Shown in pieces: positions 12,201-19,216 of a stretch of 64,000 nucleotides of DNA; position 1 is the first letter of the stretch, and each line of letters begins with the position of its first letter. A program made the position numbers and the translations under genes. Source of the stretch: CAYTLW01 sp964438735 (GTDB lineage: Bacteria > Myxococcota_A > UBA9042). The notes under the pieces were generated by a model, which saw only the letters and a program-made list of their open reading frames with translations, was not told where the DNA came from and did not search any database. The stretch lies in contig CAYTLW010000007.1 of NCBI GenBank assembly GCA_964438735.1, positions 54,360 to 118,359 on the forward strand, read 5' to 3'.

Positions 12201-13431
12201 CCGCACAGGCGTCGCCCACGGTGCAGCCATTGCCATCGGAGCAGGGTTTCGCCTCGTTGATGGGCAGGACGCCACATTTGCCGCTCTCCGGCTGGCAGGC
12301 GGTGACGTGACAGGGCCCCTCCTCGCCGGTGCAGGTGACCACCGTGGCCGGGTTGATTCGGCAGCCGGGCGTCTCGGCGGCGAGATCGCAGAAGAGCTGT
12401 CCTTCGCACTTGTTCTTGGGCTGCAATGGCGTGCAATCACTTTCGGATTTGCACGGGCAGATGTTCTTGCCGGCGGCGCATTCGCCACCCTTGCACACGT
12501 CGCTCTTCGTACAGGCGTCGCCGTCGGTGCACGTGGCGCTCTGGGGAAGATCGGTGAGCGCGCACTCGCCGGATTTGGGGTCGCAGAGGTTCTTTCGACA
12601 CGGGCTGTCCAGGGCGCCGCTGCAGGTGATCAGGGTCGCTGGATTGACTTTGCAGGTGAATGGGAAGCCTGAGGTGTCGCAATACAGGCTGCCATTGCAG
12701 AGGTTGCCGTCATCTTGGCCTGTGCAGTCGGCGTGACTGAGACACTCGCAAAGCTCGGTGCCCGCGGTACAGACGCCCGACTTGCAGGTATCCCCGGCCG
12801 TGCAGGGTTTGCCATCATCGCAGTTGGCGCCATCCGGTTCGGGCTTCGCGGTGCAGGTGCCCGTCTTGGCGTCGCAGACCTGCGACGAACAGGCTGCCTC
12901 CCCCTTGGCACATTGTACGACGCTGGCCGGGTTCACCTTGCACACCGGCGGGTCGACGTCGTGGTCGCAGTAGAGCGTGCCGTTGCACAGGTCGCCATCC
13001 TCCTGGGACGCGCAATCCGAACTCAACTGGCAGCCGCAAGTGTTGGGCCCGGGAACGCAGGCGCCGCTGTCGCAGGTGTCGTCTTTGGTGCAGGAGTGGC
13101 CGTCGTCGCAAGACGTGCCTGCGGCCGATGGGACGAAGGCGCAGGCGCCGGACAGGCAGGCAGAGGTCAAACAGGGAGAAGTGGCGTCGGGGCAGTCATC
13201 TCTTGTGCCACATTGCGCTGCGGCATCGCTCGGGGCAGGTCCCACTTCGGCCAGCCCGCCATCGACGTGCACGTCGGACGTTCCAGCCAGGCTGTCGCCA
13301 ATGCCGGCGCCCGTGGGTTCGTCGCAAGACGCCATCGCGAGCAGGCAGATTGTGGCAAGAAAGACTACATTGGCTCGCGCGCAGCGTGCGCCAGCGGAGA
13401 ACGGGCTTCGAGTCATTTCGCGTAGTCGCAT
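6238..13431 (-). CDS. Giant Cys-rich repeat / propeller lipoprotein B
   Basis: The protein has about 2,397 residues. I chose the ATG at 13431 because it gives an Arg-rich n-region, a hydrophobic core (VVFLATICLLAMAS) and a lipobox Cys at residue 36; an upstream ATG at 13530 would only add a non-signal extension. Domains in order: short acidic linker; N-terminal half mostly of long units (about 97 residues, 14 Cys, core CNGTLYC); then short units (51 residues, 8 Cys, pattern CDDGxxCTxxDxC and CDDGNPCTTDGC); then a propeller-like region (about nt 7500-6390, strands such as DGALVMVG and GDVVAVGW); and a final Cys module. The pattern resembles the Dictyostelium CTDC repeat (PF00526). The gene is divergent from a Ser/Thr kinase and overlaps giant A by 4 nt. 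Function is unknown; disulfide-rich surface stalks are a reasonable guess. Confidence 0.87.
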   Translation of the reverse strand: MRLREMTRSPFSAGARCARANVVFLATICLLAMASCDEPTGAGIGDSLAGTSDVHVDGGLAEVGPAPSDAAAQCGTRDDCPDATSPCLTSACLSGACAFVPSAAGTSCDDGHSCTKDDTCDSGACVPGPNTCGCQLSSDCASQEDGDLCNGTLYCDHDVDPPVCKVNPASVVQCAKGEAACSSQVCDAKTGTCTAKPEPDGANCDDGKPCTAGDTCKSGVCTAGTELCECLSHADCTGQDDGNLCNGSLYCDTSGFPFTCKVNPATLITCSGALDSPCRKNLCDPKSGECALTDLPQSATCTDGDACTKSDVCKGGECAAGKNICPCKSESDCTPLQPKNKCEGQLFCDLAAETPGCRINPATVVTCTGEEGPCHVTACQPESGKCGVLPINEAKPCSDGNGCTVGDACAAGSCKSGKFSCTCTSNADCGAFEDGDLCNGTLFCDKSQAPFRCKVNAKTLVVCKPPLDGQCAAAACAPKTGTCSFVGINEGKPCDADGNACTANDHCIEGTCAAGANDCACQADKDCAAHEDGDACNGSLFCSKATLPFKCEVDPNSVINCPGGDTACATNQCQPATGNCKVVAKAQGHACNADNNACTPDDACDLGSCVAGPNACACTSDGDCAVKDDGNLCNGTLYCNKSKLPFQCALNPATVVTCDKPGDPGCAAGGCVPATGKCAASLEKDGTGCEDGLLCTKGDACLDGQCVSGPSVCGCASDADCAKLDDDNLCTAALVCDTSGPKSVCVKDPAGDVACPAKPLPCAVYGCNTKSGKCDGLPAPAKFGQPCNDGSACTKGDVCDGLTCKPGAALACDDGNGCTSDGCDALKGCVHQATQAPCSDDDPCTLGDVCAKGACKPGATKNCDDGNPCTTDGCVAATGACKSTFAGDKCDDGNLCTVNDACTAGGCTGKAKACDDGNACTADFCKPGSGCAHPAIGGACDDGNACTKSDLCAAGSCKPGPKVDCNDNNECTIDVCDKAKGCVTVNPLKPCDDGNPCTEKDLCGAGKCLPGKDICGCKTNIECTAKDDANVCNGKLYCDTSKPPFSCKIIPSSIVNCGTSSDPCRAISCDKTSGKCQSLPANQGQPCDADGSVCTSGDACNSGKCLAGPKLACNDTNPCTFDKCDAGKGCTHTPNSSPCSDGDVCTVGDTCKQGACKPGAPKPCDDGNPCTADACVKSSGCAHVPNNKACNDGDACTGGDACKGGKCVGGAAPSCGDGNPCTNDGCDKAKGCVNTANNASCEDGNLCTKNDVCKAGLCTSGAATVCDDGKTCTNDICESKSGACKAIAITGTCSDGNACTKADACVAGECKGKNIDCDDGNDCTHDSCNASTGCVHKPAAGACDDKNPCTVGEACNKGSCSGGVAKKCDDKNPCTADSCSPVVSGGCQHQPAKAPCSDGDPCTTPDACVNGVCKPGTNTCACIKNADCAASEDGNVCNGTLYCDTSKPPYACKVDPKTVITCSSSGDTACKHNVCATKTGKCALTPRNEGGPCDADGSVCTVKDACASGACIKGSALSCDDGNPCTNDGCNKLSGCTHVANTSPCDDGSKCTANDKCASKSCQPGAKVDCNDAKPCTDDSCSPATGCKHVANSAGCDDGDKCTTVDTCKGGACKGSTPPDCNDGNPCTSDACAKVSGCTHANNSASCDDGSKCTTVDACKGGSCSGSKPPNCDDGNPCTTDGCNVSTGCTHPANSLGCDDGSKCTTVDKCAAGKCVGASAPNCDDGDACTSDSCDKLKGCQQVHNTANCDDGDKCTTVDKCAAGACVGSKPPNCDDGNPCTTDGCDGATGCKPVNNSDACDDGSVCTTKDVCSKGKCAGGPAKNCDDGNPCTTDSCQSDSGCKNVNNTSNCDDGDKCTTADYCNAGSCVGSKPPNCDDGNSCTDDSCDKAVGCQNVNNNTSCSDGDSCTKGDSCGGGSCSPGAPVSCDDGNACTDDKCDNAKGCVVVNQLGTPCQPNVSSCNIGRCKAGACYDSGVGRLFSVAHGGKGLDEAGGVVALADGTFALAGTSRSTAGGDADGYLVVATATGTAKVSKFFGTAAGKDGFNDLAATSDGALVMVGQSDTKIGKNKEDMWLYKAKTDGSKVWQTYRGGSGKDGLQAVHAAANGDLLVAGHTAVSKKEKADVLRFSKAGAFMWSLQYGGAAKDEAHDVVETSQGDVVAVGWTQSFTIGRQAFVIRSSSAGKLAWAQRFGAGKLDDRAHAVAAVKGAVVVAGSRDVVFGNRKAWLASVNDSGKLLWEKTYGTGGSYQTTAWGLTAMPGGWVMVGERRYSSASTTSALWWYRVGSDGTARWSAWIGGKGRDWGKAAVTLGEDTLAAGLTNTFGAGGGDAWLLRINSWGHTDCKTAGKCGAVKATACEDNNPCTKSGCTPSTGCVKKTYADGSDCGDGKKCSAGVCK
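7600..8880 (-). repeat. 153-bp tandem coding repeat inside giant B
   Basis: Codons for a 51-residue unit recur with a 153-bp period (for example near 8166, 8320, 8474 and 8630 on the + strand). Each unit encodes eight Cys in a fixed spacing. The period is a multiple of three, so gain or loss of units would keep the frame. Edges are approximate. Confidence 0.75.
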
Positions 13432-13468
13432 CAGCCCATAGCCCCAACACGCCAGAGTCGGTCCGATC

Positions 13469-13497
13469 AACCTACTCTCCGCCCGAACCGGCAGCAA
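13469..13497 (-). promoter_or_regulatory. Candidate promoter of the giant lipoprotein operon
   Basis: On the minus strand TTGCTG (13497-13492) is followed after exactly 17 nt by TAGGTT (13474-13469). That would start transcription about 30 nt before the ATG at 13431. Only 3 of 6 bases match consensus in each box, so this is tentative. Confidence 0.35.
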
Positions 13498-13565
13498 TTT
13501 TTCGCGCGCGAGCGCTCGACCGCTGTTCACTGGACCAGGGGCGCACCCTGAGCGATTCTCCCGGC

Positions 13566-15428
13566 GTGAGTCAGGACTCCCCAGTGCCGGGATCGGTCGG
13601 CAACGATCCCTTCATCGATCGCGTCTTCGGCGGCCGCTATCGAGTGGTCCGTCGCCTGGCCCATGGCGGCTTCGGCGCCGTCTACCAGGCGGTGCACGAG
13701 GGCACCGAACAGGAGGTCGCGCTCAAGATCCTGCCGCTGAGCGGACAGGGCCGCTACGACGGCTCTCTGGATCGATTCATGCGCGAGGCGAGGGTCACCG
13801 CGAGCCTGAGCCACCCCAACACCATTCGAGTCTTCGATGTGGGTGGCGGTGCGGAGGGTGAAGAGCCGCCCTGGCTGGCCATGGAGCTGATCCGGGGCCC
13901 CACCCTGGAGGAAGTGCTGGTCTCTTTGGCCCGACGTGGCCGCACCATGAGCGAGCAGCAGGCCATCGACCTGACCCTGCCGGTGACCGGCAGCCTCGCC
14001 GAAGCGCACGCCGTGGACCTGGTGCACCGAGACATGAAGCCATCGAACATCATGCTCTCGCCGGTACCTGGCAATCCGCCGGTGATCAAGCTGCTGGACT
14101 TCGGCTGCACCCACGTCCGGGGTTCGGATATGACCGCGGCGGGCGCCGTATTCGGCACACCCGGCTACATGAGTCCGGAACAGATCGAAGGCACGGAGCT
14201 GGACGGACGTTCAGACCTCTTCGCGCTCGGCATCGTCTTGCACCGTTGCGTGACCGGTCGGACGCCGTTCGAAGACATACAGCCCATGCCCTTGATGTAT
14301 CGCTATGCCCACGTGGACGTGCCCGACCCGCGGCGCGTATTTCCGGCCATGAGCGATCCCTTCGCCGATCTCCTGCTGGCGCTCCTGGCCCGCGGCTGTG
14401 CAGGCCGGCCTGCTGGGGCCGCAGTGCTGCGCGACCGGCTGCTGGCGATCCGCCCCCACTGCAACGTGCTCGCCTTCAGCGATCGGCCCGAGCGCCTGGC
14501 CGGGGACATGGCCACCAGCCTGCACAGCTCGCGCATGAGCCCGGTGGGGCTGGCAGCACTGGTCGACCTGGTCGAAGACGAAGGCGGACATCGCATCGCC
14601 GCCCTGCCCACCATCAGTCAGGAAGCGCAGGCGGCGGATGACCTGGGCACCATGGCCTATCACAACCCCAACGCCGGCCAGCTCACCGAAGACTACGACG
14701 CGCCGCCCGTGCACGAGGCCTCAACGCCGGCCCCCGACCAAGCGGTCGGCCGCCGACCCACGAAGCTGAGCCACTCGTCGCCATTGCCGCCGCCAGCCGG
14801 CGGTCGCGACCCCATGAACGAGCTTCCCGATCCGCGTTTCGCCGTGGATCAACCGCCCGTCGAGGCCCAGCCTGACCCGCGACCGGATCCGACAAGGGTC
14901 AAGCAGGCCCTCACTGCTGGCCAGGAATCCAGGCCAGAGCCAGCCACCAAGCAGACGTCGTTCACGCCCCGTTGGCCCCTGTGGCTGGCCATCGTCGCCG
15001 TCGTCGCCTTGCTGGTCTGGTGGCAGCGCGGCCAGGGTCATGCCCCCTCCCCGCCCGCCGACCCGGCCACAGTGACGCATCCCGCGGCTACGCCCGCTCC
15101 CACAACTGCGCCGAACACGCCGGGCGCGGCGGACGCCAAGAGCGCGGCTGCTCCCGTCGTAGCCGATGGTGGCAGCGCTAAGGCCGACGGCGGCGCCGGG
15201 GCCGACGCTGGCGCAACCCCAGGTGCCGACAGCGGTTCCTCGCCAACAGCCGCCGCCGCGGACGCGACTGGCAAGTCAGCCAGGCGCTCCCCCAAGCCCC
15301 GGCCCAAGCCGGTCATCAAGAAGGGCCCCACCGGGAAGCCGCGCCCCAAACCGAAGACCGGCAAGGCCGATGCTGGCAGCGAGCCCGCCAAACCCCCGCG
15401 GCTCAAGCCCATGGTCTTCGACGAGTAA
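13566..15428 (+). CDS. Membrane-anchored Ser/Thr protein kinase (PknB type)
   Basis: The frame is open from 13128, but similarity to kinases begins only near 13600; I chose GTG 13566 (VSQDSPVPGS), giving 620 residues. No clear Shine-Dalgarno supports it. The kinase domain covers about residues 18-290: glycine loop LAHGGFGAVY, VALKIL lysine, HRD at 154-156 followed by MKPSN, DFG at 178-180, and GTPGYMSPEQ in the activation segment. All catalytic residues are present. A linker follows, then one membrane helix (about 470-486, WPLWLAIVAVVALLVWW) and a Pro/Ala/Lys-rich tail of about 135 residues predicted outside the membrane. There are no PASTA repeats. The gene is divergent from the giant lipoprotein operon and 14 nt upstream of a methyltransferase gene. 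Targets are unknown. Confidence 0.9.
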   Translation: MSQDSPVPGSVGNDPFIDRVFGGRYRVVRRLAHGGFGAVYQAVHEGTEQEVALKILPLSGQGRYDGSLDRFMREARVTASLSHPNTIRVFDVGGGAEGEEPPWLAMELIRGPTLEEVLVSLARRGRTMSEQQAIDLTLPVTGSLAEAHAVDLVHRDMKPSNIMLSPVPGNPPVIKLLDFGCTHVRGSDMTAAGAVFGTPGYMSPEQIEGTELDGRSDLFALGIVLHRCVTGRTPFEDIQPMPLMYRYAHVDVPDPRRVFPAMSDPFADLLLALLARGCAGRPAGAAVLRDRLLAIRPHCNVLAFSDRPERLAGDMATSLHSSRMSPVGLAALVDLVEDEGGHRIAALPTISQEAQAADDLGTMAYHNPNAGQLTEDYDAPPVHEASTPAPDQAVGRRPTKLSHSSPLPPPAGGRDPMNELPDPRFAVDQPPVEAQPDPRPDPTRVKQALTAGQESRPEPATKQTSFTPRWPLWLAIVAVVALLVWWQRGQGHAPSPPADPATVTHPAATPAPTTAPNTPGAADAKSAAAPVVADGGSAKADGGAGADAGATPGADSGSSPTAAAADATGKSARRSPKPRPKPVIKKGPTGKPRPKPKTGKADAGSEPAKPPRLKPMVFDE

Positions 15429-15442
15429 TCACCCTGGACAGG

Positions 15443-16348
15443 ATGCGGCGCGGCGCGGCAGCATCGCCGCCCATGGCCAGCGACTCACCAGCCCGTCAGA
15501 AGGTCCCCGCCAGCCAGGTTCAGCGCGAGCTGCTGCCCGGCCAGTCCACGGCGTTGTTGCAGGAGTTGCACCTGCTGACCCGGGGCGGCGATCTGAACGC
15601 AGATGCACGCCGCAAGCTCAAGCAGATCAACCATTTCTGCTCCCTGCTGCGGCCTCCATTGGCGGCGCTCTTCGGGCGTCGCGAGGCGCCGGTTCTGGTC
15701 GACGCTGGCGCCGGCAATGCCTATCTGGGGTTCGTGCTCTACGAGGTCTTCCTGGCTCACCTGGGGCGCGGCAGCCTGGTCAACATCGATCGTCGCACCG
15801 ATGTCATCGAACGCGGCAGGCAGCGCGCCGAGCGGCTGGGATATAGCAGGATGAGTTTTGAGCAGAGCGCCCTGGACGCCTCGGAGGAGGTCGATGGCGG
15901 GCGCCCGATCGACGCCATCCTGTCCCTGCACGCTTGCGACACGGCCACCGACGACGCCATCCATATGGGCCTGGCCGCCGGCGCCTCTGTCATCGCCGTG
16001 GTGCCCTGCTGCCAGACCGAGGTGCATGGGTTGCTCAAGGGCCACGCCACGCGCGGCGCGCTGGCTCCGCTCTGGCGCCACAACTGGCATCGCCGCGAGT
16101 TCGCCGCCCACCTGACCAACGTGATCCGTACCCTGGTCCTGGAATCCCACGGCTACAAGGTGCGGGTGACCGAACTCGCCGGCTGGGAACATTCGCTCAA
16201 GAACGAGCTGATCCTGGCCACCCGCCACCAGCGCAGCAACGCCCTGGCCCGCCGGCAGCTGGCCGATCTGCTGCACAACCTGCCGCCGTTGCCGATGAAA
16301 TTGCTGCAACGCCAGCCAGCGGACGGTGCATCGACATCGACGATGTGA
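15443..16348 (+). CDS. SAM-dependent methyltransferase (Methyltransf_32-like)
   Basis: A protein of 301 residues. A Rossmann SAM-binding motif is visible at about residues 86-92 (VDAGAGN), with SLHACDTATDDA at about 161-171 and VPCCQ at 187-191. This combination is typical of the PF13679 (Methyltransf_32) group, which includes rRNA/tRNA and small-molecule methyltransferases. An acidic ribose-binding position is plausible at NIDRR (about 114-118). GGACAGG lies directly before the ATG; ATG 15473 is an alternative start. The gene follows the kinase by 14 nt and may be co-transcribed with it. The substrate cannot be read from the sequence. Confidence 0.8.
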   Translation: MRRGAAASPPMASDSPARQKVPASQVQRELLPGQSTALLQELHLLTRGGDLNADARRKLKQINHFCSLLRPPLAALFGRREAPVLVDAGAGNAYLGFVLYEVFLAHLGRGSLVNIDRRTDVIERGRQRAERLGYSRMSFEQSALDASEEVDGGRPIDAILSLHACDTATDDAIHMGLAAGASVIAVVPCCQTEVHGLLKGHATRGALAPLWRHNWHRREFAAHLTNVIRTLVLESHGYKVRVTELAGWEHSLKNELILATRHQRSNALARRQLADLLHNLPPLPMKLLQRQPADGASTSTM

Positions 16349-16392
16349 TACCCCGTCGGCGCCCGGATATCAGCGCCGGCTGTGGAGGCCCC

Positions 16393-17382
16393 ATGTCCCT
16401 GCTCGACACCCCATTGACCCGCACCCTGGGCATCGAGACGCCGGTGATCTGCGGGCCCATGTATCCCTGCTCGAACCACGAGCTCGTCGCCGCCGTGTCG
16501 GAAGCCGGTGGCATCGGCGTGGTTCAGCCCATGGCCCTGTCCTTCGTGCACGGCAAGGACTATCGCGAGGGCCTGCGTCGCATCCGCTCGATGACCGACA
16601 AGCCCATCGGGGTCAACCTGATCCTGGAGACCTCGGCCAAGATCTATCGCGAGCGGGTCCGGCAGTGGCTGGACATCTCGTTGGAGGAGGGCGTGCGCTT
16701 CTTCATCACGTCTCTGGGCAGGCCCGACGAGGTGGTGCAGAAGGTGCACGCAGCCGGCGGCATCGTCTACCACGACGTGGTCAACCGGCGATGGGCCGAG
16801 CGCGCGATGCAGGGCGGCGTCGACGGCATCATCTGCGTCAACGAGCGCGCTGGCGGTCACGCGGGTGGTGAATCCGCACGCCAGCTCTTTGACGACCTGA
16901 AGGACCTGGGCGTGCCGCTGATCAGCGCCGGCGGCGTGGCGACCCCCGCGGGCTTCGTCGAGCAGCTCGAGATCGGCTACGCCGGCGTACAGATGGGCAC
17001 CCGCTTCATCGCCACCGAGGAATGCAAGGTGCACGCCGATTACAAGGCGGCGATCCTGCGCGCCACCGAAGAGGACATCGTGCTGACCGACAAGCTCAGC
17101 GGGGTGCCCGTGGCCGTCATCCGCACGCCCTACATCGACCGCATCGGCACCAAGGCCGGTCCCTTCGCCCGCTGGATGCTGCGCGGTCGCCGGACCAAGC
17201 ACTGGATGCGTGGCTACTACGCCCTCACCTCCGTCTGGCAGCTCAAGCAGGCGATCCACAAGGGCAACGCCTACAAGGACTACTGGCAGGCTGGCAAGAG
17301 CGCCGGCGGCATCGACCGCGTGTTGCCGGCCGCAGAGGTGGTCAACAGCTTCGCCGCGGCCGCCCGCGAAGCCGCCGCCTGA
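16393..17382 (+). CDS. Nitronate monooxygenase / FabK-like FMN enzyme
   Basis: A TIM-barrel flavoprotein of 329 residues in the NMO/FabK (2-nitropropane dioxygenase-like) family. Visible features are the N-terminal PVICGPMYPCSN, the NERAGGHAGG loop with the conserved His (H156), LISAGGVATPAG for the phosphate site, and GVQMGTRFIATEE near the FMN phosphate. GGAGG at 16384-16388 supports the ATG at 16393. Family members oxidise alkyl nitronates or act as enoyl-ACP reductases (FabK). Nothing nearby belongs to fatty-acid synthesis, so detoxification of nitronates is the milder guess. It lies 44 nt after the methyltransferase stop. Confidence 0.83.
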   Translation: MSLLDTPLTRTLGIETPVICGPMYPCSNHELVAAVSEAGGIGVVQPMALSFVHGKDYREGLRRIRSMTDKPIGVNLILETSAKIYRERVRQWLDISLEEGVRFFITSLGRPDEVVQKVHAAGGIVYHDVVNRRWAERAMQGGVDGIICVNERAGGHAGGESARQLFDDLKDLGVPLISAGGVATPAGFVEQLEIGYAGVQMGTRFIATEECKVHADYKAAILRATEEDIVLTDKLSGVPVAVIRTPYIDRIGTKAGPFARWMLRGRRTKHWMRGYYALTSVWQLKQAIHKGNAYKDYWQAGKSAGGIDRVLPAAEVVNSFAAAAREAAA

Positions 17383-17398
17383 AGCGCTCTTCATCAGA

Positions 17399-17431
17399 TC
17401 TGCACGGCACCCGTATTCTGCACGGCACCCG
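17399..17431 (+). repeat. Short direct repeat before the DNA glycosylase start
   Basis: The 15-mer TCTGCACGGCACCCG occurs at 17399-17413 and again at 17417-17431, an 18-bp tandem duplication ending one base before the ATG at 17433. It occupies the ribosome-binding region, and no purine-rich Shine-Dalgarno is visible there. Confidence 0.8.
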
Positions 17432-17432
17432 C

Positions 17433-18065
17433 ATGAAGCAGCCGCCCGCCTGCCTGCCGCCCGCCTTCTTTCGGCGCGACGTGCTCGACGTGGCGCGGGA
17501 CCTGCTGGGCGCCACCCTGCTCAGCCGGGCTGGTGGCGCCCTGGTGCGCATGCGGGTGATGGAGACCGAGGCCTACCACGAGCGCGAACGAGGCGCCCAT
17601 TGCCACGGCGGCAAGCGCACGCCGCGGACCGAGGTGATGTTCCGGGCCGGCGGGGTGTCCTACATCTACTTCCTGTACGGCATGCACTGGAACTTCAACG
17701 TCGTCACCGGGCCGGCGGACGTCGGCCAGGCGGTGCTGATCCGCGGCGCCGTGCCCTTGGGCGACGAGGCCGACCTGGCGCTCGTTCGCCAGCGCCGGGG
17801 CTGGGGTCCAGGCGGGAGGCAGCCGAGTCGGCGCGTGCTGGGCGACCCACGGCGCTGGTGCGACGGGCCGGCCAAGCTCTGCCAGGCCCTGGCTTTGACC
17901 GGCGAGCACAACCGGCGACCGCTGACGCCGGACGAGGCGGTCTGGTTCGAGCCCGGCGCCGCGGTGGCCGAAGCAGATGTGGTTCGCGGACCGAGGGTCG
18001 GCATCGACTACGCCGGCGACGACGCGTTGTTGCCCTGGCGATTCCGCTGGATGGACCCCCGCTGA
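17433..18065 (+). CDS. AAG-type 3-methyladenine DNA glycosylase
   Basis: A protein of 210 residues matching the alkyladenine DNA glycosylase (AAG/MPG, PF02245) fold. The catalytic Glu sits in METEAY (E46), followed by the intercalating Tyr (Y48), HCHGGKRTPR, and SYIYFLYGMHWNFNVV. LCQALAL and WFEPG also fit the family. The enzyme would excise alkylated and deaminated purines by base excision repair. The length is normal. It sits 50 nt after the NMO gene and ends 16 nt from the convergent murB stop. The upstream 18-bp duplication covers its ribosome-binding region. Confidence 0.9.
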   Translation: MKQPPACLPPAFFRRDVLDVARDLLGATLLSRAGGALVRMRVMETEAYHERERGAHCHGGKRTPRTEVMFRAGGVSYIYFLYGMHWNFNVVTGPADVGQAVLIRGAVPLGDEADLALVRQRRGWGPGGRQPSRRVLGDPRRWCDGPAKLCQALALTGEHNRRPLTPDEAVWFEPGAAVAEADVVRGPRVGIDYAGDDALLPWRFRWMDPR

Positions 18066-18081
18066 AAACCCGTCAGTTGAC

Positions 18082-19209
18082 TCAGTCGACTTCAGATTCG
18101 GCGTGCGGTCCCAACAATACGGGCTCCCGCACCAGCTCCACACCGCAGCGCTCCTGCACCCGCGTCCGAACCTCGGCGGCAAAGGACAACACCTGCCTTG
18201 TGGTGGCCCCGCCTCGGTTGACGATGGCCAGCGTGTGCTTGCGCGACAGGCCCACCTTGCCCTCGCCGAATCCCTTGCCCAGACCGCAGCGCTCGATCAG
18301 CCAGGCCGCCGACAGTTTGACCATGGGCACGCCATCGCGCGGTTCCTGGCGCCAGGAGGGCATACGCTCGCCACGTCGCAACGTCGCCGAGAGCTGCGCC
18401 TGCACGTCGAGGGCGGTCGACTGGGTGACGATCGGATTGAGGAAGAAGGAGCCGGCGCTGCGACTGTCCGGGTCGCTGGCGTCGACGACCATGCCCTTGC
18501 CGCGACGGAGCGCCAGGACCGCGTCGCAGACCTGCGGCAGGGCGGGCATGCCGCCGTTGTTGGCGTCGGCCTCGCTGACGCCCAGCCTACGGCGCAATTC
18601 GGCGTAGGCCAGGGTCGCTCTGCCATCGGTGCGCAGGCGGAGGCGGATGGCGAGCACCAGGAAGCGTCCCGCTCCGGCCCGCTTGAATACGCTGTCGCGA
18701 TAGCCGAAGCCGCACTCGCTTCTGGACCAGATGCGCACCTCTCCGGTGACGCAGTCCATCGCCTCCACGCCCACCAGAACGTCGGCGATGCTCTGGCCGT
18801 AGGCGCCGATATTCTGAATCGGCGCCGCCCCGCAAAGCCCCGGGATGCCAGCCAGGCACTCGATGCCGGCCAGACCCCTCGCCACAGACCAGGCGACCAG
18901 CTCGTGCCAGTCGTGGCCAGCTTGCACGACAACTTCGACCCCGCCGTCCCGCTCGTCCGATACCACCCGCGAGCGCCCGGTGGGCCGCAAGACCAACCCA
19001 TCCAGTCCGGCATCCGCCACCAGCACGTTAGAGCCGCCGCCGAGCAACCACCATCGCGTCTGGGTTTCAGCCGCCCAGTCCAGCGCTGAACGGGCCGAAT
19101 CCGCGCTGTCGACATTGGCCATCAAACGCGCCGGACCTCCGCAGCCGATGGTGGTCAGCGGCGCCAGCGGTACATTCTCGAGCAGGTTTGCAGGCGGTCG
19201 GGTCGTCAT
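18082..19209 (-). CDS. murB: UDP-N-acetylenolpyruvoylglucosamine reductase
   Basis: MurB performs the NADPH-dependent second step of UDP-MurNAc synthesis in the cytoplasm. At 375 residues it is the E. coli-like type I form. The FAD domain shows TTIGCGGPA and LLGGGSNVLV near the N-terminus, then IPGLCGAAPIQNIGAYGQ and FGYRDSVFK. The catalytic Ser lies in SAGSFFLNP and the C-terminal Glu in REPVLLG. It starts 7 nt after the recQ stop on the same strand, so it is probably the second gene of a recQ-murB unit. Peptidoglycan precursor synthesis and recombination are otherwise unrelated. Confidence 0.95.
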   Translation of the reverse strand: MTTRPPANLLENVPLAPLTTIGCGGPARLMANVDSADSARSALDWAAETQTRWWLLGGGSNVLVADAGLDGLVLRPTGRSRVVSDERDGGVEVVVQAGHDWHELVAWSVARGLAGIECLAGIPGLCGAAPIQNIGAYGQSIADVLVGVEAMDCVTGEVRIWSRSECGFGYRDSVFKRAGAGRFLVLAIRLRLRTDGRATLAYAELRRRLGVSEADANNGGMPALPQVCDAVLALRRGKGMVVDASDPDSRSAGSFFLNPIVTQSTALDVQAQLSATLRRGERMPSWRQEPRDGVPMVKLSAAWLIERCGLGKGFGEGKVGLSRKHTLAIVNRGGATTRQVLSFAAEVRTRVQERCGVELVREPVLLGPHAESEVD

Positions 19210-19216
19210 GGTCTGC

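Noticed and set aside
13128..13565. 146-residue N-terminal extension of the kinase frame
   Set aside because: Arg-rich sequence overlapping the start of giant B on the other strand; kinase similarity begins after 13566.
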